From the NCBI GenBank assembly GCA_963576735.1, contig OY755187.1:14570001-14634000 (forward strand): DNA of 64,000 nucleotides, given 5' to 3'. Under the pieces are notes generated by a model. It was not told the origin of the DNA. It searched no databases and worked only from the letters and a program-made list of their open reading frames with translations. The stretch is from Bedellia somnulentella. Its lineage: Eukaryota; Arthropoda; Insecta; Lepidoptera; Bedelliidae. How positions within the stretch are numbered: the stretch's first letter is position 1; every line of letters begins with the position of its first letter. Shown here piece by piece: positions 53,569 to 63,985 of this stretch. A program made the translations under genes and the position numbers.

Positions 53569-55374
53569 TATTTTCCTGTTTATGAGTAACTACGGAATAC
53601 CCGATAACTAACATGCAATACGTATAATTTCCAATACATCACGTCCCTTTACCTTCCGTTTACCTTCCCTCTACCTTCGATACGCATTTACAGTAGCTAT
53701 CTACATTACGATATTGAGAAAATTAAATTGTTGACCGCCTGTTTTTGTTACTACAATAACAACAACACATACAAATAGCGTAACATCAATTCATCTAAAT
53801 TTTAGTTAAAACAAGTTGTTTAGGGGTTCGTGGGGTTAGACTGTAAAGGGTTAAAATACGCTAGAGTAATCCTAATGAAGTTGTGGGGTTGAATTTTGTA
53901 CTTTTTAATTTGCTACATAAATACTGCCTTAACGCTTTAAATATTCGGTTATGGTATACCGATTGACCTTTCTCCTCAAATGAAACTCTTAACAATTAAT
54001 TGGTGATCAATGATATCATTAAAATTGGACCTCAAGTATTTAAGCATTATCTAGGTGTCAGTATTGTAGTTAATATATTCCGAAATATAATAAAAACAGT
54101 TTAAATACCTTTAATGATATATTTGTGTTTAAAACAAAACCTAAACGCTTCAACAATATTGTCAACTAAACGGATAAATTTTCCGTATTTTGCATTATAA
54201 ATAAAAATAAGTGGCTGAAACACCTGGACACAACAGCATTTAGCCATTCAAAAAGGACATAAAGTATAAAGTGATGCGTTTAATGGGCTCCTTCCATTAG
54301 GTAAAGCAGTAAATTATAACCTCTTAGCGATACCTGACAGCCTGGTAGGTTAATTATTCAGTAGCCAAAATTAGTTTACTATATTTAGTCATATCTGTTT
54401 AAGTTAATTATTTCTTACTCATTTAACACCTATCAAGTGGTATTAAAAAACATTAACATGGCAATAGGAATAACATAGTTAAAAGTTCAGATTAAGACCC
54501 AGTGACCAGACAGTGCGTCACAACAGTGTCGTTCAAAATTCGTCAGATTTTATCTAATTAACTGAAAAAGAGATATTAATTATTATTACATTTAGGCATA
54601 TAAAGTGCTAGTCACATTATATGTATTAAAAAACTAAACGGTAGAAGGAAGGCAAGATGCGGAAATAAAGAGTGACATTGTGTCATGCATGTTCTTCATG
54701 CATGCAATTCTATTTTGTATATATTTTTTGTACTTCCTAACAATAATTGCGTGTTGGCCATAGCTGTTAAGCATTATTGTGTTTTGATAATAAATAAATA
54801 AAATAAATAAATGACTTTACATGGATCAAAACCTTCTACGCGCAGTGTAGGACACACCGAGCACAAAAGGTTGATGCTATTTCTTTTCGACACATGAAGC
54901 TAAATTTATATAAAATGATATTTTATTGTAAACTGTATTACAGAAGACAATACCACTTCTCAAATTCTACTGTGTAAATGGACCATCATATTTTCTTGGC
55001 GATATGAATGGGAGAGAGGGGGTATTCTACAAAACGCACGAAAATAAATTCTTAATAAGTCGGACGCGCGTCTATTTTCGTGCAGTCATGAATCGATTTT
55101 TTTATTGGATGCGAGTGAAGTTCTGTCATTTGTTTTCATTAAATGTCTCCGCTTCGCCGCTGATTTGGTTATATTTCTTGGGGAGCTATTAAATATAAAT
55201 TGTCCGTTCTTAAAATGACTGCGGTTTCAGTGATATCATAATTTGTTATACGTTTTGTGGAATGTTTCATACAGTGTCTACTATTAAGTAGTAGTGATTA
55301 AAATCAAAATAACTTTGGTAACTGAAAAGACCGTGCAATTGATATTACTTTTTATTATAGTTTAACTAACTCAT
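53569..55374. other. Unique AT-rich stretch
   Basis: CCTGGTA at 54341 is followed by GGTTAATTATTCA, the same word that follows the 5057 site. A short palindrome CATGCATG..CATGCATG lies near 54686. AAATAAAT repeats are near 54792. No gene; the frame at 55004-55192 shows no motif. Confidence 0.35.
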
Positions 55375-55383
55375 ATTTAAAAA

Positions 55384-55591
55384 AGAGAGGGTGTCGTAAG
55401 AGGCGACTAAGGGTATTAGGGCTTTTTATTGAATTTTTGGGCGATGCGGTTGGAGACCCATCACCAAAAACCTTTATTTTACCATCTTTTTCCCACTCAA
55501 CTTCCAAAAGTGGCTGAGGAATTTATAATTCCTTGGCTCTGGCTACCCCTTCTAGGGAATTATAGCCGTGAGTATATGTATGTATGTATGT
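55384..55591 (+). mobile_element. SINE-A, 5' truncated, with target duplication
   Basis: ATTTAAAAA flanks it at 55375-55383 and 55592-55600. The copy starts inside the element at GGTGTCGTAAGAGGCGACTA and has an intact tail. 5' truncation plus a duplication is the mark of LINE-type retroposition. Confidence 0.85.
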
Positions 55592-55600
55592 ATTTAAAAA

Positions 55601-56029
55601 GGCTAGAAAAAAACAAATTATATATTTTTTATCAATCGAACTAACAAATAACGAGTTTATTGTCATGTCAACTTTAATCAAATTGAAATAATCAATAATT
55701 TTCCATTAATTGACAAACTTATTACACCATTAGATAGATGAAACGCGAACATAACACTTAAAGGGCCATCAAGTGTCGAGACCACTTCAATAAAGTGTAG
55801 AGCATCAACATCGAGTTATAAGTGTATAGTAGCCCTCTTATTTCGATGGGGGTTGGAGTGATCTTCAACGTCACTTGATGGAAGGGTCGACACGCTTTTG
55901 AAACACTTTTGAGAGTTTTCTTCTAAGGAATTTATTGCTTAGATGTGTTGGTATTTTTATATTTTTTTAAATCGCTTGATTATTCGTTAGAAAATCATAA
56001 AAACATATCAATAGGTCGCAACTTTAAAT
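55601..56029. other. Unique with a weak inverted pair
   Basis: CCATCAAGTG (55767) and CACTTGATGG (55890) are a 10-bp inverted pair about 130 bp apart, possibly an old MITE. Otherwise nothing recognised. Confidence 0.3.
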
Positions 56030-56220
56030 ACCAAAAACAGGAAGCAAAATGTTCATAAATTAGAAGTTCCTCTGGCTTTAGATGTTTAGGTGAAAAATAT
56101 TGTAAAATAAAGTATTGGTGATTGGTCTTCAGCATCATTACCCAAATATCCCCAAATCACCTAAAATGACACCCGCAGGCACAAATTGGTTATTGCTATT
56201 GTAAGCTGACGGTACACAAC
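56030..56220 (-). mobile_element. SINE-A, old and degenerate
   Basis: TTAGAAGTTCCTCTGGCTTT, TATTGGTGATTGGTCTTCAG and GACACCCGCAGGCACAAATT keep SINE-A order on - with heavy decay. Confidence 0.65.
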
Positions 56221-56304
56221 ATAAAAACTTGAGTTTATAAACTCATATATATTTGACTCAAATACTTGTCACGTTATTTTGGTTTGTTAAATAGTAATCA
56301 ATAA

Positions 56305-56455
56305 AGGTATATTGTTCCAAAGGTTGTCCGGAAGAGATCGCTTTTAGCGATAAGACCGCCCATTATACCTCACTGTAAACTGTTTGATCATATTATTATT
56401 TTTGTAAATTTGTGTTTGATGTGCAATAAAGAGTTATTCTATTCTATTCTATATT
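56305..56455 (+). mobile_element. LINE 3' end with TATTC-repeat tail
   Basis: TTGTCCGGAAGAGATCGCTT, GCGATAAGACCGCC and GTGCAATAAAGAGTTATTC is a 3' UTR that I recognise from abundant lepidopteran LINEs. It ends with an AATAAA signal and a TATTC microsatellite. Only about 150 bp, 5' truncated. Confidence 0.65.
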
Positions 56456-56810
56456 TTTAAATATTCTCAGACTTCAGTATAAAAACTTAAATCAAAATAT
56501 ACAAAACTAAGGCATCATAGAAAAGAGGTAGCATATTGTCTGATTTCGGTGTTTTTCAAGATTTCAAGTGTCTGTTTTTGTGCTTCTTACTGTCTTTTGA
56601 CTGCTGCCGCTTCCCCTAAGCATCTGCTGGTCTTCTTTTTTTACATTTAAGAGGCACGAGCTTGTACTGTTTAAAAATAAATGGTTAAATTTTTATACAA
56701 AAAGAAAAATCCAAAAGAGACCGTAATCCGTTTAGGCTATCCTATATTAGATTTTAGCCGTAAAGACTATTTTTTGCAGTATTGACTTAAAATTGCATTT
56801 ACTACTCTAT
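56456..56810. other. Unique spacer
   Basis: Nothing recognised. Confidence 0.3.
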
Positions 56811-56945
56811 CGACCGATTTCTGAATTGTGTCTCCAGTTGAGAACAACTTAAGTATCGTTCTGTCGCATTGAAATCTTAACAACTGAATGAGACAAAACG
56901 ATACTTAAGTCGTTTATAGCTCGAATACTCAATTCAGAAATCGGG
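56811..56945. mobile_element. Small foldback MITE
   Basis: CCGATTTCTGAATTG and, inverted, CAATTCAGAAATCGG form the ends. ACTTAAGTATCGTT also pairs with AACGATACTTAAGT inside. The arms are about 60 bp at roughly 80% pairing. A single copy in this window. Confidence 0.6.
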
Positions 56946-57319
56946 TGTATTACTGCTTCTGGATGTAGTATTCTAAGTAGAAACTTAATTCGATTAGCTA
57001 TGCGTTTTGCATTTGTCACTGAATGTAGTTAAACAGAACGAATCCCTATCTAGTCTCGGAATAACGGATACTAAAGGATAGTAGTAACGAAAATAATATC
57101 AACTATGAAAAGCTTTTCTTTCTATTAAATGTTTAACAAAATTATTATTCACTCGATATCTATATTGAAATTGACTTTACCGCGTTGTGTTGTTAGGGTT
57201 TTATAACGAGACGAAATTACCAAGAACACAATTTTACAGTTAAAATTGAATCATCGCCATTTTCATACACCGGATTAGGTAATGATATTCAAATTCCACA
57301 CCTCGTCACTATCAACCAA
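56946..57319. other. Unique spacer
   Basis: Nothing recognised. Confidence 0.3.
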
Positions 57320-57332
57320 TATACATTACACC

Positions 57333-57698
57333 GTGATAGCCCAGTGGGTAGAACACTCGCTTATCGTGCAAACGACTAGTGTTCAAATCCTGGGTCGGGC
57401 CTACACCAATTTGTCTTTTCTAAAGACATATGTGTGGTTAATTTATCATAGTTGTTAACGGTGAGGGAAAACATCGTGAGGAAACCCACATGGCTGAGTT
57501 GTACTTAGTCATGTGACAGTGTATTCGTACAAAACGGCGATAGGCCTGCCCCCTATCACGTGAGTACACTGTCCATGCAAAACGTGGGTACTCTGAACAC
57601 CAGGTGACAAAGTCACGTGATGTTCAGAAGTATTAGTACCTCTGCCAACCCCTTCGGGGATATTCGGCGTGAACGTTTATGTTTATGTATGTTTTATT
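57333..57698 (+). mobile_element. SINE-B, full length, exact target duplication
   Basis: The 13-bp TATACATTACACC is at 57320-57332 and 57699-57711. The 366-bp reference copy has a tRNA-like head (A-box region TAGCCCAGTGGG, B-box region GTGTTCAAATCC), a body and a GTTTATG tail. It differs from 59005-59361 at only about half a dozen positions, so both are young. Confidence 0.95.
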
Positions 57699-57711
57699 TA
57701 TACATTACACC

Positions 57712-58108
57712 TCCCTTGAAGATCTCCACAACGTTCTGTTACCCGCATCCATCGCCATCCTCCACCAGGTTGTTTCTTTGGTTCCTCCGGTACGTGGCCG
57801 CCACTTCAGAACCTGCGAGGCCTTAGCTACCACACGGCGATAATATTAAAATATGTAAATAATTAAAAGTTATAAACAATACGAATGGACGGAATGCCGC
57901 CCGGCGCCACCGCCCGCCGCGATCACACGAATCAAATTCATTATCACGAGTATTTAACTATTTTATGTTCATTCGTCATTGCGTTTATATAGCTTCATGA
58001 CTGATTTATCGTATGGGATGGATGGGTCGATTTATGTGTCTAACATAGACCGTTCCTAAAATACGTGATGGTGAAGTTGGTAAAGAGATAGAAACAAAAA
58101 TCTGCATA
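57712..58108. other. Unique stretch with GC-rich island
   Basis: 57765-57935 contains GC-rich, non-repeat sequence (GAATGCCGCCCGGCGCCACC). No recognisable protein. Confidence 0.35.
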
Positions 58109-58220
58109 GTTAGTACGAGCAATTTTATAACTATATATCGGGTGGTATAAAACAGCCATCTATTTTGCACTTATTTAGTATCGTATGCTATCATCGCATT
58201 CTAACCGATATTGTGACAAT
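58109..58220 (+). mobile_element. MITE copy (GGGCAAGCACGAG family), degenerate
   Basis: TACGAGCAATTTTATAAC, AAACAGCCATCTATTTTGCA and TTAGTATCGTATGC..CATTCTAACCGATA match 9935-10065 in order. The terminal repeats are eroded. Confidence 0.65.
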
Positions 58221-58993
58221 AAAATAACCTTTTTCTAGGCTTCCTGGTAATGATATTAATATCTTTCAAACATATACATCAGAAAAGATTTCGCCCAACG
58301 TCATTTATACAACGGACCTTGCGCAATGTAGGTGAAATTCATCACAATCAATTTCTCTGAATAGCTATCATCAATTAAATAATTACTCGGATTTTCATAT
58401 AATAATCGGCAAGTAAAAAGATCAGTGGAATAGCTCCGATTTTAATTGCTAATGTTTCAATTAAAATCCACATTAGCGCGGCATTCCCGGCATTACCTTG
58501 TTTTTGTGTGCGTGCGTGTGTATGTGTGTGCGTGTGTATGTGTGTGCGTGTGTTTGTGTGCGTGTGTGCATGTGTGCGTGACGCGTATCAGTTGTAATTG
58601 ACAATAAATAATTGTTATGGTCGTTTGTGCGCATGCGCTTTCATTACGCTGCTCCGGCGCATCATACGGTGGTGATAGGTGCGGTTATTATGTGGTTTTT
58701 CTTTAGCTCAATAGATTTATATAAATTATTAAATATGATTGTATTGTACATTAAAGCTTTATTTGCTTTATTACTACGTTGTGTCAATATGATATTTTAT
58801 GGGGATTCTCTTAATAAGTTGTATATTTCGGAAATTTTGAGGGTTAGTATAGGGGTTCCTGTTCTTGATTTACATAAGCACAGTAGACTTCAAAACTGAC
58901 GTAATATTCGTATATCTGCTAACTGTGGTCTTTTAGTCTCTGATTTGATTATTCATAAAATTGTCTCCTGATTCAGCCTCGTATTTTTCTGTC
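58221..58993. other. Unique with a GT-rich microsatellite
   Basis: 58503-58580 is a compound GT/GC microsatellite with a 12-bp higher-order period (TGTGTGCGTGTG), Z-DNA prone. CCTGGTA is at 58243. The frame at 58612-58899 has hydrophobic runs but no motif. Confidence 0.5.
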
Positions 58994-59004
58994 TATAATA
59001 TTGC

Positions 59005-59361
59005 CGTGATAGCCCAGTGGGTAGAACACTCGGTTATCGTGCAAACGACTAGTGTTCAAATCCTTGGTCGGGCCTACACCAATTTGTCTTTTCTAAAGAC
59101 ATATGTGAGGTTAATTTATCATGGTTGTTAACGGTGAGGGAAAACATCGTGAGGAAACCCACATGGCTGAGTTGTACTTAGTCATGTGACAGTGTATTCG
59201 TACAAAACGGCGATAGGCCTGCCCCCTATCACGTGAGTACGCTGTCCATGCAAAACGTGGGTACTCTGAACACCAGGTGACAAAGTCACGTGATGTTCAG
59301 AAGTATTAGTACCTCTGCCAACCCCTTCGGGGATATTCGGCGTGAACGTTTATGTTATGTT
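59005..59361 (+). mobile_element. SINE-B, full length, exact target duplication
   Basis: TATAATATTGC is at 58994-59004 and 59362-59372. 357 bp, same orientation as and about 98% identical to 57333-57698. Confidence 0.95.
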
Positions 59362-59398
59362 TATAATATTGCATATACGTGAGCTATATGACGTCAGG

Positions 59399-59492
59399 AG
59401 GCCTAGCACGAGCGCTATTTTATCGTCACGACATCGGTTAGAATGAGATGACAGTATACGATACTAAGTAAGTTGCGTAAGGGATGTCTGAT
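59399..59492 (-). mobile_element. MITE copy (GGGCAAGCACGAG family)
   Basis: GGCCTAGCACGAG at the left corresponds to the element's terminal repeat. GGTTAGAATGAGATGACAGT and ATACGATACTAAGTAAGT are the reverse of the 9935 copy. The far end is eroded. Confidence 0.65.
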
Positions 59493-61365
59493 TTATATCA
59501 CACAATATCTAGTTAAATAAATATAAATTATGTTTGTGTTTCTTTTACTATAAATTTTTTATTGGTAAAAATCTCATGATATCAACTCGTACAATAGACT
59601 CCAACTTCTATAAAGTGCCTCTTACAGTCGTACAGTCTTTATTTAATTAACCTAACATGGCGATATGGAAGGTTTTTCATGAGCAATGAGATGTGTCACA
59701 ACATTAGACGCCGGTCGTCCATCACGGATGCACCTGCCCTTTGCCGCCCTAGTATTTTACTAATTAAATAATTTTATTGTTGACGTTAGGAAATTAGAAC
59801 AATTCTTATAAATTAATATCGTTATCGAATTGACTATAATAAATTGTAAAGTGTGTAGTACACCCTTATTGGCAATATTGATATTTTTTAAGAAATATGT
59901 TAAAGTTGCCATGCCAAAAAATATGCATACTTTATTTTTCTATTTGACACGTTGATCTTTTTGTATGGAAAGGTGTATTACAATAAAATTGAATTTAAAT
60001 TGCAAAAACTCGAATTTGCCTTTACAGCTTCCCTATGCTTACGTTATTAAATCTAATGTATAAAACGACTGAACCGATTTAAATGAAATTTTGCATAAAC
60101 ATTTGGTAGATCTGAAAATATGTTTATAACTTTTTTTATAATTGTAAGTGATAAGGGTTGTCCACCCCTAACATTTTATAGATTTACATAGCAAAACAAT
60201 GTGTGCCGGTTAAGCTATTATATACTAAAATTTAGCATATCGGTTAGTCTTGATTACAAAGTTTTGTTTGAAACAAACTGGCATTTGAAACCAGGTGCAG
60301 ATAAAAGAGCTTTTTACCTCCGCTGATATGCTTTTTGCGATCGAACGCGAAGCGGCTATGTCACTTTTGACGTTTTTTTTTCTTCCGCTCGCAAAGACAC
60401 TGAAATGCTTTTGGTTCTGTCACTTTTATCGATCGCCGGACGAAAAATTCGCTGGAGACTTTTGTATTCAAAATACTTGCGAGCTTTTTCGCTTTTTTAT
60501 GTCGTTCCTCAATGAATCGTTCTGAGGTCGACTAAAAAAACTGTTGATACTTTTTGCGTGCATCGTTAATGATATGAAAAAGATGTTTTTTGAGTAACTT
60601 GCATTTTTATAGAAATAATGCTTTAGATATCAGACAACTAAGGTTTGTTTAGTTTTTTCAAAGGGCTTAGATACAGTTATCAATCGTTACGATTTTAACA
60701 TATTCATAATGTGCTAAAGATGTGAATGTGAGGCTTTTAGTCTCTCTGTAGACCAAGCAGTTCAGTTCAAATGAACATATACATAAAATATGCGCATATT
60801 TGCCCTACAAAACAACATATTTTATTAGATCCTAGTCAATGGCCACCTTGAAGCTAACTATTAACTCGTCATAATTTCAGAAGAATGTACTCTTATCTTT
60901 GTAAGTAATAAGATCCTTCTTACACTCCACCGACTCCGAATAGTCGAATGCACAAACAACGTATCGTATAAAAGGCAGTTTAGTTTTGAATTATTAGTTG
61001 GATACAATATTTTACGTCTCGATTCACTCGAAATATTGTATTTCGATGGTGGATTCTTCGCCGGTATTTCTCGGTTCGGTAGGTTGCTTAGTTTTTTGTA
61101 TGTATTACATACAGATTTATAATTTAAATTGTGATTCACATTAGAATTTTATTAAACGAATAAAACAAAGTAAATTGCTTCAATCTTTTGCAATAAAGGT
61201 TGATTTGTGATCAAAATAATGAAGGAACAAAAATTATATAATCAAAGGTTTGGGATTAATAAGTCGGTACGATAAAGTAATATCAGGGAAGGAATTTGAA
61301 TCATACTCTCTTCTAATCATTTTAAATAACGAAATGCCTTATTCGTCTCGTACAAAACCAATAGA
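59493..61365. other. Unique stretch with a LINE sliver
   Basis: Around 60060-60180 ACGACTGAACCGATTTAAAT resembles a LINE 3' region. The frame at 60295-60525 has odd composition (repeated GCTTTTTGCGATCG-like words) but no motif. No gene is called. Confidence 0.35.
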
Positions 61366-61373
61366 AAGACATA

Positions 61374-61630
61374 CATAAATACATATACATATACTCACGG
61401 CTATAAATCCCAGGAAGGGGTAGCCAGAGCTAAAGAATTAGAAATTCCTCAGCCACTTTTGGAAATTTGAGTGGGGAAAAGATAGTAAAAATAAAGGTTG
61501 TTGGTGATGGGTCTCCAACCGCATCGCCCAAAAATCCCTTAATAGCCCCATACCGTTAGTCGCCTCTTACGTACACCCACCGGAAGAAATGGGGTAGTGC
61601 TATTCTAAACCGATACTACACGGCAATATC
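61374..61630 (-). mobile_element. SINE-A, full length, target duplication
   Basis: AAGACATA flanks at 61366-61373 and 61631-61638. Intact GGGTCTCCAACCGCATCGCC block and tail. Confidence 0.88.
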
Positions 61631-61638
61631 AAGACATA

Positions 61639-62160
61639 ATTTCTGTTAAGACACAATCTTTTCCATTATTCCCTATTTGAATTGATGAAATGGGCTTATC
61701 ATCCTAACTGCTCTAGGAGTGTAAGACGAAGAATGAAATAATCTTTACTTATACGTTTGTTTTCAACATTGATAACAAGTATTTAATGCATCCATCTTAA
61801 GTATAAAAAACCCGCATCGTGGCGAGTTAGGATGTCAGAACGAATCACACGCACGGACAGACAGACAGACATGTGAATCATATTTGATATTAATCCACCC
61901 GTGTGCCTACTCCTTTGTGTTGCTATAATAATACGCATTTAGATAACATTATGTTATTAAATTTTTACATTAAGGTTTTTTTGATAAGTCGTTGAACATA
62001 ATTACGAAGCCAGCTGCTCTTTTTGTCACACAATTTGTGGATGCAACTTACATTACCAAGCTCTGTTTAGCCCTTTTTAAGATTATGGTCATAACGTTTA
62101 ATAGAACCAAATTGAATGGGTGGTAGACATACTTATACGTCTGACCATCACATGATTTGA
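61639..62160. other. Unique spacer
   Basis: A short CAGA run near 61856-61871. Nothing else recognised. Confidence 0.3.
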
Positions 62161-62172
62161 TGTTTAATGGAA

Positions 62173-62339
62173 TGCATATATGCATGCACGGCTATATTTC
62201 CCTAGAAGGGGTAGCCAGAGCTAAGGAATTATAAATTCCTCAGCCACTTTTGGAAGTTGAGTGGGGAAAAGATGGTAAAAATAAAGGTTTTTGGTGATGG
62301 GTCTCCAACCGCATCGCCCAAAAATCCAATAAAAAGCCC
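62173..62339 (-). mobile_element. SINE-A, 5' truncated, exact target duplication
   Basis: TGTTTAATGGAA is at 62161-62172 and 62340-62351. The head third is missing and the tail is short. Confidence 0.9.
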
Positions 62340-62351
62340 TGTTTAATGGAA

Positions 62352-62609
62352 AGGTATAAAATATCACTTTAACTAACAATTGACGTAGTTAGTATTGCAT
62401 TGAAAAGCAAAAACTATACCTCCCAAAAGTAGAGTAGGAACTTCATTATTGATTTCAAAATCTGTCTACAAAATCAGCCGTCGTAACAATTTCTGATTTC
62501 ATAATCTCATTGTTCTTCTGTTAACCACCAGTACCTATTCTTACTTCTTACCTCTTCTCACTTTTACGCATAGCACCAAGGGAAATGTACTACCAACATT
62601 CTAAAGCGA
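62352..62609. other. Unique spacer
   Basis: Nothing recognised. Confidence 0.3.
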
Positions 62610-62619
62610 TACTGTTGTA

Positions 62620-62860
62620 CTTACATACATTTACTCACAGCCATAAATCCCAAAAAGGGGTAGTCATATTTGGAAGTTGATAGGAGACAAGATGGTAGAA
62701 ATGAAGAATCGTTGGTGATGGATCTCTAACCGAATCGCCCAAAAACCACTTGTAGAAACCCCATACCGTTAGTCGCCTATTACAACGCCCGTAGTTAGAA
62801 AGGGGCAGTGACGTTCTAAGCCGGCACTCACGGCAATAAAACACACACACACAATATATA
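62620..62860 (-). mobile_element. SINE-A in a head-to-head pair (left member)
   Basis: TACTGTTGTA is at 62610-62619 and 62861-62870. The head side carries an extra AC-repeat (about 62840-62852). An internal deletion removes part of the tail-side half. Confidence 0.88.
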
Positions 62861-62878
62861 TACTGTTGTATCACTGCT

Positions 62879-63130
62879 TTGCCGTGTAGTGTCGGCTTAG
62901 AATAACACTACCCTATTTCTACCCGTGGGTGATCGTAAGAGGCGACTAAGGGTATAGGGGCTTTTTAAGTGATTTTTGGGCGATGTGGTTGGAGACCCGT
63001 CACCAAAAACATTTATTATTACCATCTTTTCCCCAATCAACTTCCAAAAGTGGCTGAAGAATGTCTTATTCCAAAGCTCTTGCTACCCCGTTAAGGGATT
63101 TATAGCCGTGAGTATATGTATGTATGTATG
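62879..63130 (+). mobile_element. SINE-A in a head-to-head pair (right member)
   Basis: TATCACTGCT is at 62869-62878 and 63131-63140. A 252-bp full-length copy inserted immediately beside the right duplication of the previous copy, in opposite orientation. Confidence 0.92.
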
Positions 63131-63140
63131 TATCACTGCT

Positions 63141-63484
63141 ATACAGTTGGATAAATAAACGGTAAAGAAGTGGACAAATTTCTTATTGCATTATAATACG
63201 GCGGGTATGTATTATTCAGTGAAACTCATTCGGCCCGAGCTCGAAACTCATATTTATTCGCGATACTGTTTAATTCAATAACCTGTCGCCTTGTTTGTGA
63301 ACTAGTATTTGTGTTGCTGCTTTGGTTGCACTAATTCTGTTACATCATGATGATTTAACTTTTTGTTAATACATACATTTTTTTCCTTTGTAGAATAGTA
63401 CACCAATTTGTTTTCGCGGGAGTCGTAAAAGACTGTTGGACTTACTAAGTAATCGTTTTACCGTGGAGATCTGTATATTAATAT
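63141..63484. other. Unique stretch
   Basis: TTTTTTCCTTTGTAG at 63379-63393 is a possible + strand splice acceptor, but no reading frame after it is convincing. No repeat recognised. Confidence 0.3.
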
Positions 63485-63970
63485 TGTTACGTACCGGGTT
63501 CTTAATTTGATAAATACCAGTCACACTTTCGTGCAATAAGGTGTAATTATATTTATTGACCAATAACGCACTTTACACAACACAACAAACACTATCGATA
63601 ATTAACTATCGATACTCGCACTAATTAACAACACTAATTTACTCCGTTATAGTAACACTGTCCACACCGTTAAGCTTATTTCCGTAATCCGTATATCACT
63701 GCACTGTCGTATTTAATTTCTTCGCTCTGGTATTTCGCTTGTTCTCGCTTTAGTTCTTCGCACTCGAATCACTCCGTAGCACGCGTCGCTCTTTATATAT
63801 GCCAAATCTCAAATACGCGAATATTACAGAAAGTTCTAGTACCACATTCTCGAAAAGTCGATATTCGAGAAACATCTAGTAATTCCTTTACTTATTAGAA
63901 TACTAGTAACGCCATCTGTTATCTAGTAGTGGCAAATCCTATCTCCTACTTGCGAACAGATGTCGTAACA
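63485..63970 (-). mobile_element. 3' LTR of an LTR retrotransposon running off the window
   Basis: The 486-bp unit is bounded by TGTTACG and CGTAACA, perfect 7-bp inverted ends with the canonical TG..CA. On the - strand it has a TATATAAAG box at about 63791-63799 and an AATAAA at 63552-63557, in the correct order. Immediately outside its right end, ending at 63971, is a purine tract on - (GTAAGGAGGGGGTAA), the expected polypurine primer site next to a 3' LTR. The element body should therefore lie beyond 64000. Superfamily (probably Gypsy) is inferred from general appearance. Confidence 0.8.
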
Positions 63971-63985
63971 TTACCCCCTCCTTAC
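63971..63985 (-). other. Polypurine tract of the LTR retrotransposon
   Basis: On - it reads GTAAGGAGGGGGTAA and abuts the LTR's TG. It would prime plus-strand DNA synthesis during reverse transcription. Confidence 0.65.
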
